Assembly (NCBI GenBank): GCA_018389105.1
Contig: JACATO010000310.1
Location: 558,001 to 622,000 of the forward strand
Length of the DNA stretch: 64,000 nt
From: Nautilus pompilius
Lineage: Eukaryota; Mollusca; Cephalopoda; Nautilida; Nautilidae
Reading direction: 5' to 3'
The notes under the pieces were generated by a model, which was not told the origin of the DNA, did not search any database, and saw only the letters and a list, made by a program, of their open reading frames with translations. How positions within the stretch are numbered: position 1 is the stretch's first letter; each line of letters starts with the position of its first letter. Shown in pieces: positions 35,956 to 48,784 of this stretch. Both the position numbers and the translations under genes were made by a program.

Positions 35956-36700
35956 ATTTGACTTGGAGTAGGGTTCCATCAATTCTGTCATCACCTGTGT
36001 AGCATCATTTATACATCATAATCTACATCCGTTAAAGATGACAACATCATTTCTGGAGATTAACTGTTCATTGTTGAACTTCCTCCATATTCTTGTAGGG
36101 GTATGAGTAGAAGTGGAATTTGGAAAGTACCTGAAAACACACAAAGAAATGGAGACAATTTATCAATGTGATTTTAACACTTAATCTGGTAGAGTGTGGG
36201 TTGTTTATTTTATTATTTTTGGGGGCTCTCTTATTATTTTTTTTTTCCTTTTGAAATCCAATCAAATGGATAATTACAAAAATGGAAAACATATCATTTT
36301 CATGTACCACTTTTAGTGTTTTGTAGAGATAATCAGGAGGAGACATGAGTGTATTAAACATGATCTGTGAACGTTTTTGACAAATGTACGCATATTAATT
36401 TTTGGGGATTGAAGGGTGTGTCAAGATACCCCATTGCTGGTGATCAATAAATGTTGTTTTAGTGCAAGCTGTTCCCAAAACGTGAATGAGGCCTGATGAA
36501 AACATTATTAGTCCGCAATATCTGGTGAGGAGAGAAAGGCAACTGTTCTTGAATGGTAAAAGAATGTTTAAAATTTTAATGACAGTCTGTTAATATGTAT
36601 GGTTTCAAAGTTCTTCCCTTATCTCATCATCAGAAATTTATTTTAGGAGAATTTGAATTTTTCTTTTGATTAAATAAAGTTCCTAAGTAATTGTATACAG
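35956..36700 (+). other. KIF13B: KIF13B 3' UTR with candidate polyadenylation signals
   Basis: AT-rich non-coding sequence after the stop. AATAAA occurs at 36,446-36,451, followed by a T/G-rich stretch (TGTTGTTTTAGTG), and again at 36,673-36,678. Which is used, and whether the UTR runs further through the gene-free DNA beyond, cannot be read from sequence. Confidence 0.5.
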
Positions 36701-39700
36701 AGTTAAAATTCTTAATAACATTGTACATTTCAACAAATGTTAATTAGCTCCCTTGCTGACTATCACTTGCATACTTAACCACTTTTATTCAATTGAAATT
36801 TTAAAACAGTTAGCTGCTATAACAATTCTAGAAAATTAGCTAAATATTAATGGCTTATTTTTTAAACTGTAGTGTGTGATATTATTAAACACATACAGAT
36901 ATTTATCAAAATCAAATTTATCCTTAGTTCAGTGAAGTCATGTTATGATCAGTGCATAGTGGATTTCTTCTTTGCTTTACTTAGAAAATGAAATTGCCTG
37001 TGGAGTGAGTAGATGAGGGCAAGCTGGTTTACGTGTTTAATTATGGTAGGTCATTGTGCAATTAAAATTGCATTTAACACGTTTAAGATCATCATGTAAT
37101 TTTAGGATGTTCACTGATGTCATCATTTGTTATTTTATTTTCAAGTTTGCTATTGTTGTATATTTTCACTACTAGCAACTTCTCCATAGTGTTTTTTGGG
37201 ATGTTGAAAAAATTATTTATTTTAAAAAAAAAATATATATATATATATACACAACATCAGAAGTCTGTCCTAAAAAGAAAGACAACTCACCTGAATATTG
37301 GGCTAGATGCGTGAAATTAATGCCAAATTATATTTTTCCTCATTGTTATCTCTGTCACAGGAAAAACAACAACATGGATTTATTATTTTTAAGTTTCTCT
37401 CTCTTAGAGAAATAACTTGATAAACTAATGTTAATTCTATGATAGGTGATATACTAAAAATATTTTTCAACTGAAACTTATTAATTTTTTTTTAAAAGAC
37501 AGTATTTTAACGTAACAAACTCTCAACAAAATGTAGTTCTCAGATATTTCTAAGAACAAAAAATTTAACTTCCTTTTTAATAGTTTTCAATTTAATCTTG
37601 GTTGCATTTTTATTATGATTTTTTTATAAGAGTTTGCATGTTTCTTTGAGGTGTTCCGCCTTATTCATTGTTATAATTTACATGCACTTCAACAGCATTT
37701 TTGAAAAGTTGGCACTGAAATGTTTGTTGGCAAAACTAGGCCTGGCATAACTTCATGTCTCAGAAAGTGGTATGCGTACATGGTGTGGTGAGTGATGTTT
37801 GTCATAGTGGCTGGCCACAAAGCCAGCTGAAGATAACCTTAGCTGTGTACATTTTCAATTGGTGTTAATATCTTATTTCTCTCTATTGATACTTAATCTG
37901 TATATGGGTTAGTAATGTACAGATAGCTTGTTTATTACTGATTTAGGCACTATGACATGGCCTACATTTTTTGATGGCCTTAATCGTCTCACGTACAATA
38001 AATTTGTGCTTTAGGTATATTCTTTTTATTACTGCTGCTGTATGTCAATTACCTTTTTACACACACCCACTTTCTTTCCCCTTTTCCCTCACCCACTTCT
38101 CTCTTTTTTTCTTTCTGTTCAGCATTATATTTGTCTTGTTGTCACTGAATGAAATTGATGAATGTTATACACCTGTGTGTCACTGAGATTGTGGGAGATG
38201 TTTTAAATATATACATTATTGGCCATGGTAAGTAGACAGCAGGTTCTAACAGAGGATGTCCAGGGTTCTCCGTAAGATCAGAAGCATTCGCAATGTAGTT
38301 TGCAAGATAGTTGTTGTGAGAAAGCTCGCTCTTTGACATTGTTAGATACCATTGCCAACCCCTCTCCCATCTGAACCTTTAGTCTAGTAAGATCTCTGTA
38401 TACTTTTATAAATAAATAAACCCAGGGACTGGAGCAGTTATGGGCTAACCCAGAATCTCTAGATTTTTGGAACTTAATGTTTTTAACTGTATATTTTTGG
38501 AACAAGGCAAAATTGGATAGAAGGTGGGGGCAAAAAAATAGGATGTGAAAAATGAAAAAAAACTTAAAGATTTGAAGAAAACTTGTATGCATAATTTGGA
38601 GAAAATTATACAAAATTTAACAAAAATTAATAGCACCAAAAATCCATGATTTTTATTTTGAATTTAAAACCAGTTTTAAATTATTGTGTACAAAATGCAG
38701 TGTCTGGGGAATTTGAGTGACACAGTCCAATGTAATGTTTTTGTACATATGACTTTACATCTACATCATAAATTTTCTTTAGATAAGAATTTTTATCAGT
38801 TTTTTTTATCAAGTCTTGATATCTAATTTGGAAAACCTTATTAAATATAAACAAAAAATTAACTTTAGAAACTTTATGGTATATTCTTATCTCTAAATTT
38901 TGTGTAAAATTGTCCATTTAATTTTTTTTTAATTTAACTTTCCTTTTACACTGAAGATTTGGTTTGTACATTAATTCCTGCTGTAAGGTTTCCTTTAGAA
39001 ATTTTTCAAAATATTCTTGTATTATTATTTTCAACAGATGATCTGCAAGAAGAGAGAGAATTCCCCTTTTTTAGATGTGCATAACTGAATAGTATTATTG
39101 AATAATTCCAATAATTGAAGAAAAAAAAAGGTGTTGAATTAATTAGTTTCAATAATATTTTTGAGATTTAACCAGTACAGCTGTTTTTCTTGTAGAATGT
39201 GTGGGTTACAGTTGTACAAATGGAAACTGCACCTTTCACTCATAATAATTCAAGTTTTTTCAAAGCAAACAAAATATAGTCAAATAATAATGGTAGACAA
39301 TTTTAAAAATTGTAACATCTTGAGAGCCTACATAACCATGTGCACTGAACTGTTACTGAAGAGATTTTTAAGTTATTTAAGATTAAATTTTAACTAAAGA
39401 AGTTTATAATTTCATTATTAATGTGTGGGAAACCTGCTAGCCATTACTAAGAATGACTAGATAACTTTATTTAAAATGTGCTATAACATTTCTGGATTAG
39501 TTGGTTTACTATATAAATAAATTTAAAAATGTAAAAGTTTTGTTTGATATCATTGTTGATGAATGAACAACATTTCCAAAAAATTCAGGTTAATTTGGAA
39601 AACAGAATTGTAAATAAATAAAATGAGTTGATTGATATGATGCTTAATAGTGGTAATAATAGAATCAGTTTTAAAATCATGTTAAGCTATGACCCAACCT

Positions 39701-42279
39701 GCCTCATACTAACTAAACTAAACTGAAATCCTCAAGTTGATAACTATGTGTTCACTGTAAACCTAATTTTTAAATGAAACTTCAGCCTCAGATGTTTTAC
39801 AAATAACTGTTTTAAGAATGCTGTTGCTTCCTGGTTATTTTGTAAATTTTACTGCACAAACTATCTCAAAACCTCTTCATATTGCTTCTTGTTTGTAATA
39901 AACTGTTTACCAACTTCTCCAAGATACAGACACTTCCCATTCGCTGATAATAGTCCACAAATAAACCTAATTTTCTTATAGATATTTTGAAAGAGTGGAA
40001 GTGTTTGCATTAAAAAAAATTTAGTTTGCATTTACTGGATGTATTCTCTTTCTTTTTTTTTTTTTCATGTTACTTAATTAATTTCTAACTTCTCTAAATT
40101 TTTATTTTTAATAAAGTTAAGGTAGGACATTTTAATTTTAGGTATAATTTATTTAACTTTTTAAAAAAATGTATATAATTGTTATTGCTATATTGTCCCA
40201 TATCGGATCTAATACTGTTTTGGATGCTCTTTTTTATGGATACAAATGTACAACATTATTGATATTTAACCATTATTTTGTACTTGAAATCCAGTCAGTA
40301 ATTATCAGAATACAGAATGTTTTGACAAGTTACCATTTGATTTACTTTGTACTAACTTTTGGCCATCTTGGATGAATCACATTATTTTATTTGAAAATTC
40401 GCACCAAAATTAATGGATTTTTAAGAAGCATGATAACAGGTTGGTGTTTATTGAATTTTTAAGCCATTGCTTCTGTTAGTTTGTATGCTATTGATTGATT
40501 GATGATTCAAGTAGAAATAATATTGTTACTAATGGTTCTCTACGCATTTGTTATTGTTGCTTTTTACCCTCTTAAATCTTGTATTGAGAACCCTGGATTC
40601 CCACATTATTGTACTTTGTTAGAAAATGCTGCGGATAATAAGCAGTGTCATGCATATTTAATAAATTTTTTTAAAGTGATCTCTGTATTTAAAGCTACTG
40701 CCTAAGAAAATGGCAAAATGTATTTAACTGGATAATTGGCTGAAAACTTAAATGGATGGACTAGATTTTTACCCATGGTACACCTCAAGCTCAGTGCAAT
40801 ATGGATGTGAAAAAAATCTGTGCTTATTCTTTACAAGTGTTCCAATGTGTTAATGAAGCTCCAGCAAAAACACTGTTTTGTGAGTCTACCAGATGTGAGT
40901 AGAAAGAGAAAATTACCAGTTAGCCACTACTAATTCTGTAGGTGCTACACTACAGTTGCAGTACTTGATCTAGCAAACACATTCATTCCATTATGTTTTT
41001 ATTTTCTTTCTGACAACTTTAAAAATGAAACTCTGATTAATTGTGCAGCAAATCAAATTTGAGCCAATCAAAAGTTCTGCTAGGCTCTTTTCGCTTTAAA
41101 ATTATAAATGCTTCTTATACACACCTTTCAAAATTGATTTGCATACACTGGTTGTTAAGAGATTATCATCTTTTGCTTTGCAAAGATGTTGAAAAGAATG
41201 AGCAAAAGCTATTACATGAAAACCAATTAATGAAACTCAAAAAAGCCTACTAAATGTGCAGTAAATTCTAAATCAGAATGTTGTGCTTTGTTCAAGGAAT
41301 ATAATTTTCAGTTTATTAAATACTTCAGCAAAATAGTTTACATAAAGAAATGCAACCACTTTAAATTTAATAAAAGTAAATCTTTTAAATTTTTTAAATA
41401 CTCAGCATGAAATCCTGAAATATAATGTTATGTAAAGTAAAGTACAAGAATATTCATGGGATTTGGTAGTTTAACTATATCTAGTGGTACTTTGGTTAAA
41501 TACAACTGTTATAAAGTGTGCTTGACCATATTAAACTGATTAATGCAGCCAGGCAAGCTGCTGTTTTATCTGCAACAAAAAATATCTATTTGTTTTACTT
41601 TATTTCAGACTATTTACATTACACGATGAATGTAAGGATATAAATATGTAAAAACATGAAACAAATTTTAATGTTAGTCAACTTTATCTTTAAAGATGTA
41701 TTGTGGGAGACAGCTGCAATGCATCCAAGAAAAAAAAACAAGCTTCAGTCATTTGATAGTTATGATAACATTTTTTGTTAGAAAAATAATACTATAAGAC
41801 TTGACATTGGTAAAATGTTTCTAGTTTGTTTTTGTTTTTTATTAAGTAAAAAAGAAAAATTCAGGAGTACAGTTTGTAGGTTTTCTTGCTTTCGAAACTC
41901 TTAAGAAAGCCATACATTTTACCTGTACTTTGTAAAGTTGTTAGAGCTCAAAAAAAAAAAAAAAAAAAAGGTTATATTGATGTATGTGTGTTTGGCAATT
42001 GAGCAGATGTATCGTTTTTCATTGTTAATTGAGCTTAATTTAAATACATTAAAGTGAAGCAGTAGTTAGAATAGACTTGTCTAAGAAAAATAAGTTAAAA
42101 ATTAGTTGCTATATAAAATGTGATAGCAAAAAATCTATTTTTGCACTAGATATGTGTTTAAGGGAGACAGTCATTTTGGTTAAATTATTGAGGAAAAGCA
42201 CAAAAACAGCTCAAATATTTAAAGATAAATGAACAGGTTAAGTTAAATGCAGATGATCATTGTGTCATGTAGATTTCCT

Positions 42280-42425
42280 TTAGTCAGTCCAGTTTTCCTC
42301 CTACATCTAGAAATGCACCCTGTGTCCTCTGTTTTGTTTAGGAAACGGATGCTAGAGGATTTCCACTGGTGAATCAATGCTTTATGTGCTGAAGTGGGCA
42401 TGCAAGGTTGAAGAAGAGTGTGTAT
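42280..42425 (+). repeat. SINE-like dispersed repeat, copy C
   Basis: TCCAGTTTTCCTCCTACATC + TAGAAATG at 42,288-42,315 matches the copy A core at nearly every base and is followed by related GTGTCCTCTGTTTTGTTTAG sequence. Confidence 0.5.
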
Positions 42426-43647
42426 AGCTGAGGAGAAGGATAGTTTGGTCTTTGTAAACTGGTAATTTGTAACCTTTAATTTTTTTAACTAAATGCAAAT
42501 ATATATATATATGCTTAATATTTAATGTTTTATATTAATAAGCATAGTTTTAAATAAATTACCAATAGCTGAACCAACTTGGATTCTAAATTGCCATGGT
42601 TTCATAGTGCACTTCTAGTTACTATTCACTATCACTGTAGAATTAACTGTTAAATGATTGATTATTTAAAATTCATATTTGTTTTGCTCTAAGCTTTTGA
42701 TTTGTTTGTACTGGAAAAATTTACTTGAAGCTGAATGCAGAAAACTGGCTTCACAATGAGAATGTTGGCTATCTTTAATGAACTTTGTCATTTATTTATA
42801 TTTTAATAAGCATTCCATTTGCAAGCTGCAGGAAAAAATACTTTTTTTTCCCCTTACATTCCAAAATTTTATTTAAGCACAAAATTTGTTTTAATGTACG
42901 AATTGCTAAATAAAAATTACACGTTCAAATAATAAAATATTACTCTATTCTCATTCCAGAATCACATGCTTAGTTTTTGGAGCTAACCGATATTTGATGA
43001 TATCCCGTAGATATTTAAGTATTACTGTAAGTGGAACTTAGAGTACCAAATAATTTGCTAATTAATACCACTTCCTTAATAACGCCATTAGTACAGTAGC
43101 TATTTGATTTCCTAATACTACTTAGGCATTAGAATATTGCATTAGTTAATTGATATTGTTTAAATACTTATACAATATTCTTAAAGGTGAATGTGTGGAT
43201 ATTTGACCTATACTGTTAGCTAATGATAACATGTAGATCTCCTGCAATACTGTTTATATTTGTATTGAATGCATCCTTGATGTTTGATTAGTACAATAGC
43301 TACTAACTTTGCTTCAGTATTAGATCTCTGCTAATATTGCTAAATACTTTATCAATGCTGAAGCTTGAATATTTAATTAGTACAGTACTTAAATGGTCTT
43401 ATTTCTGGATAGTTAAGCAATTTTGTTTGTTTAGAAAGAAAAATGTTAAAATAGAAAAGGTTTTATTGTGCTGTTTATATATAACCTGTTCAACTACTGC
43501 ACTTTTTGCAATAAAATTGTTAAAACAGATGATGTGAAGAGGCCATTTTTTCTCTCAACATCTGGTAGATAGACAAACATGCCCAACCTGACTGACCGTA
43601 GCAACTTGGAAGCATTTATCCTGTTGTGCTTTATTTTTCATCACCAA

Positions 43648-43910
43648 TCACTGCTGTGATGTTCTGTTACATTCAATCACAAACCTCAAGAAATTCTTCA
43701 GAATACTGTCAGCAGTTTTCAACTTCAAGATCATAGTTTGCACATAAGTCTGCAACAGTTTGTTTTGTTTGTAGGTTCTCAACACCCCCATCCTCCTCAA
43801 TTCATTGAACACATTCAGATCTATCCAATCACTTGTATAGATTAGGTATAGTTTGCATGTAGGTGCCACTCTCTAACAAGCTGTTTATTTCAGCCACCAT
43901 GTTCAATAAA
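43648..43910 (-). other. Possible coding relic, unrecognised
   Basis: Two overlapping minus-strand frames look more protein-like than the AT background: MVAEINSLLESGTYMQT (from about 43,905) and, after a shift, DWIDLNVFNELRRMGVL followed by ILKLKTADSILKNFLRFVIE to about 43,650. Could be a decayed gene or element. No family recognised. Confidence 0.2.
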
Positions 43911-45216
43911 GAAAAGTATGTAATGAAACCAATCTCTTGTTTATTATTATTACTATTATGATTATGTATCTAGGGAAAATTTCTGTTTTTATAAAAATGC
44001 AAAGTAAAACAAATTGTTTTAAATGTCACTAATGGCGAACACGTTTGTGAGAGTGAGAGGTGGTGAACAAGGTTCTTTCACTAAAGTTGCTTTGTCGCAT
44101 AACATAGAAGTATTATCTAGATATGGTTGTCGTGAGTAATTTATGTAGTAAAAAAATGGGGGAAATTATATTTCTTGTCTAAATACACTGGCATTTTGAA
44201 TGGAATTCTCCAGTTTGCAAAGAATTTTTTTTTTTTTTTTAATCAAAGGTGAATTGTTTAATTTTATTTAGTGGCATGTTACCCAAGTCAGAATAAACCA
44301 AGATGATCTAAAAAGTTTTTAATGATTTTATTTATAATTTTTTACTATCAATTAATACAATGTTAAATTACAATAGTTTATGGCTTCTTTATCTTAAATT
44401 TGTATTTTCCTAGATTTCACTGTCTTTTCCAAACAGTATTTCTGCAAATTACTGTTGAATTTGATATTTTTTTGCATTTTTTTTTCATTTGTAATTCTCC
44501 AGTAATTTCATTGAATTTTCTTTGTGAGAAGAGCTAAATGAGAATAATGTAAATAGGTTATATATAATGAAATGAAACATCAAATCAAAGTTCATAATAA
44601 AGAATAGTTGCAGAGTTTCAGATCTTTACAATTGATCATCATCATAGTGATGTTGGCTGCCATACCATACCTGTAAGCACTCATCACTGTCTACAGAAAA
44701 GCCAGATACAGTTGTACACGGATCTTTGCAGCATTGGTAAACAGCTGAAGTAGTTTCAGGGCCTATGCAATTAACATTTTGTGGTAAGGAAAATACTTCA
44801 TTATTACCTAAAACAATGGAATACAATTGACATAAATTGCTGTATTGCTTAGGTCAACAACAAAGAATTCATGCAACTGATTTTTAGTTGAAAATTGTTT
44901 TTCAAATTAATCTATAAATATTTAAATAATGGAGATGTTTCTATTTGACTGTATTTCATATTCCATTTACTATATCAATTACAGATATTCGTGTACTGTT
45001 GTTTTTCTAATTTTCATATCTTTTAAATTTAAAAAAAAAAACCTGATTACTTAAAGTTGCACATTTATTAAACATTATTAAATAAATAATATAGTTTAAT
45101 TCTATAATTTCTAAATATTATCAAATGCGTATCTTTTTATCTTGTAGTACAATAATGTACTGGTCACAAAAATCTATGGATAAAATCTATGGATAATTCC
45201 ACTTGGAAAACTAACA

Positions 45217-47407
45217 TACACATAGTCCCTGACACATATTCCACAACTTTACGTAAGATCTCAAATTTTTTTTTTTTTTTAAATTCCATGCCAAAAAATA
45301 CAATTTTTATGAGAGAACTACTATCCAGCATGTAGGAAGGTTGTGGCTGTTGTGCAATTGGTATTGCGGTCAGTCACTTCCTTTCTTGTGAGCCAGTGTG
45401 TTCCTACTTTTGTTTACATGTGCAGTATCTGTTACAGTGCATTTTGTCATATTCTTGCAGGTTTTACCCTTGTAATCATGGCTGAGAAGCAACACAGTGA
45501 TTCTAACGGTGCTAGTGCTAAGAAAAAATGACGTGCAATTAGCCTTAAAGAGAAATATAATATGGTACAGAAGCATAAGAGTGGTGAATCCATAACTTCT
45601 CTTACATATGCTCTGGGTTTTTCTGCATCCACAGTGAACACCATAGTGAAAGATCACCACCGCATTAAAGAACAAGTGAAAAGTTCTGCGCCTATGAAGA
45701 CGACTATCATTACTAAGGAACATTTTGGTGTATTAGCCAAGACGGAGAAGTTACTCATTGTGGGTCAAGGATCAAAATAAATGATGCATAACACTTAGCC
45801 TTCTGACAATAAAGGAAAAGGCTAAATGTCTTTACAGAGACTTGAAGGTGAAGAGGGATGAAACAGGGGGGGGCAGTTTTGTTGAGAGTATGGGTGGTTC
45901 AGCAGGTTTAAAGTCTCTAAAAATTTGCATAACATAAGAGTAAGTGATGAGGCTGCTAGTGTTGATACAGTGGCAGCAGAGGAGTTTCCAAAAGTACTGG
46001 CTAATGTAATTAAAGAGGGTGGTTATTTGATGGAAGTGTTTAATGTTGATGAAACTAGCTTATTTTGAAAAAGAATGCCTGACCATATGTACACTGCTAA
46101 AGAAGAGACAACAATGCCAGGTTTTAAGGTGGCTAAAGATCATCTAGCTCTGCTCCTTGATGGTGATGTGATGGAATTGCAAGTCGAAACCTCTGTGTAC
46201 AACAGGGAAAAACAATGGCACTGAAGCACATTCACAAGTTGTCTCTTCCCGTTGTATGGATGTCAAATCCAAAGACCTGGGTTACAGTTGCTGTATTCAA
46301 GGCATATTTTTGGTACCATTTCATCACTCAGTTGAAAGACTGTTGCCAGGTCAAAGGAATCTTCAAAATCTTGCTGATTCTTGACAATGCCCCTGGTCAT
46401 CCTCCATGGTTGGATGATTTGCATCCCAACATCAAAGTTGTGTTTCTGCCACCAAACAACCTCAATGGATCAGGGTGTTATAGCAACCTTCAAGGCATAC
46501 TATCTACCCAGGACATTTGTTCAAGCTATCTGAGCTATTAACAAGGATAGCACAACTTTGCAAGACTTCTGGAAGGACTACATCTACAATGCAATAAAAA
46601 AGATTGCAACATCCAGGGATGAGATCAAGCCAACAAATGTGATTGGTGTTTGGAAAAACCTGTGTCCTCAATTTATCAACAGCTCAAGGTTTTGAGGATA
46701 GTCGGGGAAGAGACCACTAAAGTCATCGGTCGATCTTGCTCATCAACTAGACCTTGAGTGTGGTGTTGAAGATATTGAAAATCTCCTCAATTCACATGGT
46801 GAAAAGCTGACAAACAAGGAGCTAATAGAGCTGGAGGCCCAGAAGTTTGCATAAGAGAGCCAGGATGATGAAGAGGAACCATCAAAACACTTTACAACAA
46901 AGGAAATGGCCGAGGCATTCAAGGACATTGCCAACAAATGGCAGCCTTTGAGGATGGACCCCAATCAGGTTTGCCAAGGTCAACAGAGTCATCCATGATG
47001 ACCTGTTTTATTACAGGGCCATCTATGCTGTGAAAAAGGCTGCTGTACAGTCAACTCTCAACAGGTTTATAAAAGAGGTTGAACAGCCACCTTAACCACC
47101 TACATCCTCATCAACTCCTCAAGACTATGTTGCATCACCCTCCACTTCATCTAGTATTAATTAATTAGCCAGCATACAACACCACCCTATTTACATGAGC
47201 AGGCCAGCACTAGGAATTAAGATGTGATGTTCATTGTAAAATTATATTTTATGTACTCCATCTTTATGGTTTATGTGAAAAATGCACTAGACTTGATCAG
47301 CCACCATACTATCACCACCAATGCCTATTTACATGATTTTACATCATCCTCAACTTATGTATAGGACCGAGAACCTGAACCCTTACATAAGTTGCAGACT
47401 ATCTGTA
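45217..47407 (+). mobile_element. Tigger (pogo superfamily) transposon, near full length, dead
   Basis: Plus-strand Tigger transposase in fragments. MAEKQHSDSNGASAKKK at 45,479, then CENP-B-type HTH (ISLKEKYNMVQKHKSGESIT, LGFSASTVNTIVKDHH). DDE core: FNVDE with the first Asp near 46,050, MPGFKVAKDHLALLLDG, then ILLILDNAPGHPPWLDD with the second Asp at about 46,384. C-terminal part: VIGVWKNLCPQFIN, ESQDDEEEPSKHFTTKEMAE, VKKAAVQSTLNRFIKEVE. Several stops and shifts inactivate it. Ends are degenerate inverted repeats: ACACATAGTCCCTG...ACAACTTTACGTAAG at 45,217-45,255 against the complement ACAGATAGTCTGCAACTTAT at about 47,381-47,407. About 2.2 kb, normal for an autonomous Tigger. Confidence 0.88.
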
Positions 47408-47990
47408 TAATGAAAGAATTTTAAAAATAGTATACTGAAATTTGCCAACCAGATTTTCTACCAATTTAACATTAAATTCTTTCATTCCGTACTGTCCACA
47501 AAACCTTATTTCACAAGTGTATAAAGGCAATCAGGGTAGGCCTGAAATCGGTAATGATAATGTTTACAGGGCAATAACTTGTGGAACAACATGGTGGCAG
47601 AAAACTCAGCTGGTCCTTTGTATTCTCTTGTTCTTGAATGTAGTAAGCTTCCGCTAGAACATACCAGAACCTGGTTTATTGACTTCAGTTGCAACATAAT
47701 TATTCTGAAAAGATCATATTCTCTGATTGTGTTGTAGATTGATTAAATCACAGCGAATAATGCCATCTTAAAATAACTAAATGAATACTTGGGTGGATGG
47801 CTATTGGTGTAGATTATAACGGCATCTCCACAAGGATTTGTAAACAGTGTCTCTCAATCCCGTCTCACTTAGCATTCTGACTCAGTATGTAGCTTGTTTG
47901 CTAGAATAGTCAAGTCTTTAGACAGCCAGAGAGGTGTGATTTAAAACCATGATTCAGAGAACTCTGAAAAAAATATTTTCATGTAAATTT
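47408..47990. other. Short intergenic stretch, no gene seen
   Basis: Between the Tigger element and the hydrolase 3' end; no feature recognised. Confidence 0.6.
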
Positions 47991-47993
47991 GTA

Positions 47994-47999
47994 TTTATT
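47994..47999 (-). other. Candidate polyadenylation signal of the hydrolase gene
   Basis: TTTATT on the plus strand is AATAAA on the minus strand, about 100 bp after the hydrolase stop codon. Confidence 0.5.
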
Positions 48000-48096
48000 G
48001 ATCTAAGGATTAAAAAAAAAAAACACCAGAAGATTTTAGTGTTGTGTTACAGATATAACCAAGTAATAGTAATATTTTTTTCAACAATCTGCATAA

Positions 48097-48771
48097 TTAA
48101 AGTTTATCATTCATGAAAGTAATAAGTCTGTGCAGAGCTTGTTGGCAGCATTCATAATTGTAGTTTGGAGAAGTAAAATTCATAAAGGCATGCCCAGCAG
48201 GATAGGAATGAAATTCAAACTTCACATTTCCACTGTTTAATTTCTTCTTCAGATTTTCTTGGTCAGCAGGTGAAGAAAACCCTACAATGTTATCCTTTTC
48301 TCCAAAATGACACTGGAGTGGGATTTTTATCTTGGACACATCTGCCAGTGATTCACTAGGAATTCCATAGAAGGGTGCAGCAGCACTGATTTCTGGAATA
48401 TTTACTGCAGCAACCAGAGACAGGGCACCACCCATACAGAATCCAGAAACACCTATTTTTGTGCAGCCATTTACTAGCAAGTAATGTGCTGCCCCCTGAA
48501 TATCATTGATGGCTCCTGGCCAGTCCAGGTTAGACATGAAATGATTAGCCTCCTCGTTGTCAGTGGTTACTTTACCTCTGTATAGGTCTGGAACCAACGT
48601 AACAAATTGGCCTCTTTTTGCAATGTCAGCTGCTCCATCTTGGATCTGCTGGTTTATACCCCACCATTCCTGGAGAATAATCAAACCTTTTTTGGTTTTT
48701 GTTGGATCACCAAACAGAATTCCAGGACAGTCACCTATATTCTCTGATGTAAAGCTAATGGTTTTGCTCAT
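48097..48771 (-). CDS. Dienelactone hydrolase family protein ('protein usf'-like)
   Basis: A 224-residue alpha/beta hydrolase of the DLH family, probably a soluble cytosolic enzyme splitting ester or lactone bonds; substrate unknown. Seen: MSKTISFTSENIGDCPGILF start, WWGINQQIQD, the nucleophile elbow GVSGFCMGGALS (Cys as in bacterial dienelactone hydrolase), FGEKDNIVGF with the likely catalytic Asp, and YPAGHAFMNF with the catalytic His. Length fits the family. The open frame extends 30 codons upstream to 48,861, but a perfect 3' splice site (TTATTTATTTTTCAG on the minus strand, exon starting at 48,784) makes the ATG at 48,771 the likely start, 13 bases into the exon. The coding sequence is one exon. 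Convergent with the kinesin gene. Confidence 0.92.
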   Translation of the reverse strand: MSKTISFTSENIGDCPGILFGDPTKTKKGLIILQEWWGINQQIQDGAADIAKRGQFVTLVPDLYRGKVTTDNEEANHFMSNLDWPGAINDIQGAAHYLLVNGCTKIGVSGFCMGGALSLVAAVNIPEISAAAPFYGIPSESLADVSKIKIPLQCHFGEKDNIVGFSSPADQENLKKKLNSGNVKFEFHSYPAGHAFMNFTSPNYNYECCQQALHRLITFMNDKL

Positions 48772-48784
48772 TGTCTTCAGTGTT

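Larger units (their letters stand above)
36701..45210. other. Gene-free AT-rich region between KIF13B and the Tigger element
   Basis: About 8.5 kb without a supported coding exon. Holds a SINE-like copy (about 42,280), AT dinucleotide runs at 37,233-37,250 and 42,499-42,513, and long A/T tracts. It may include extended kinesin 3' UTR. Open frames here are AT-rich and lack domains. Confidence 0.5.
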
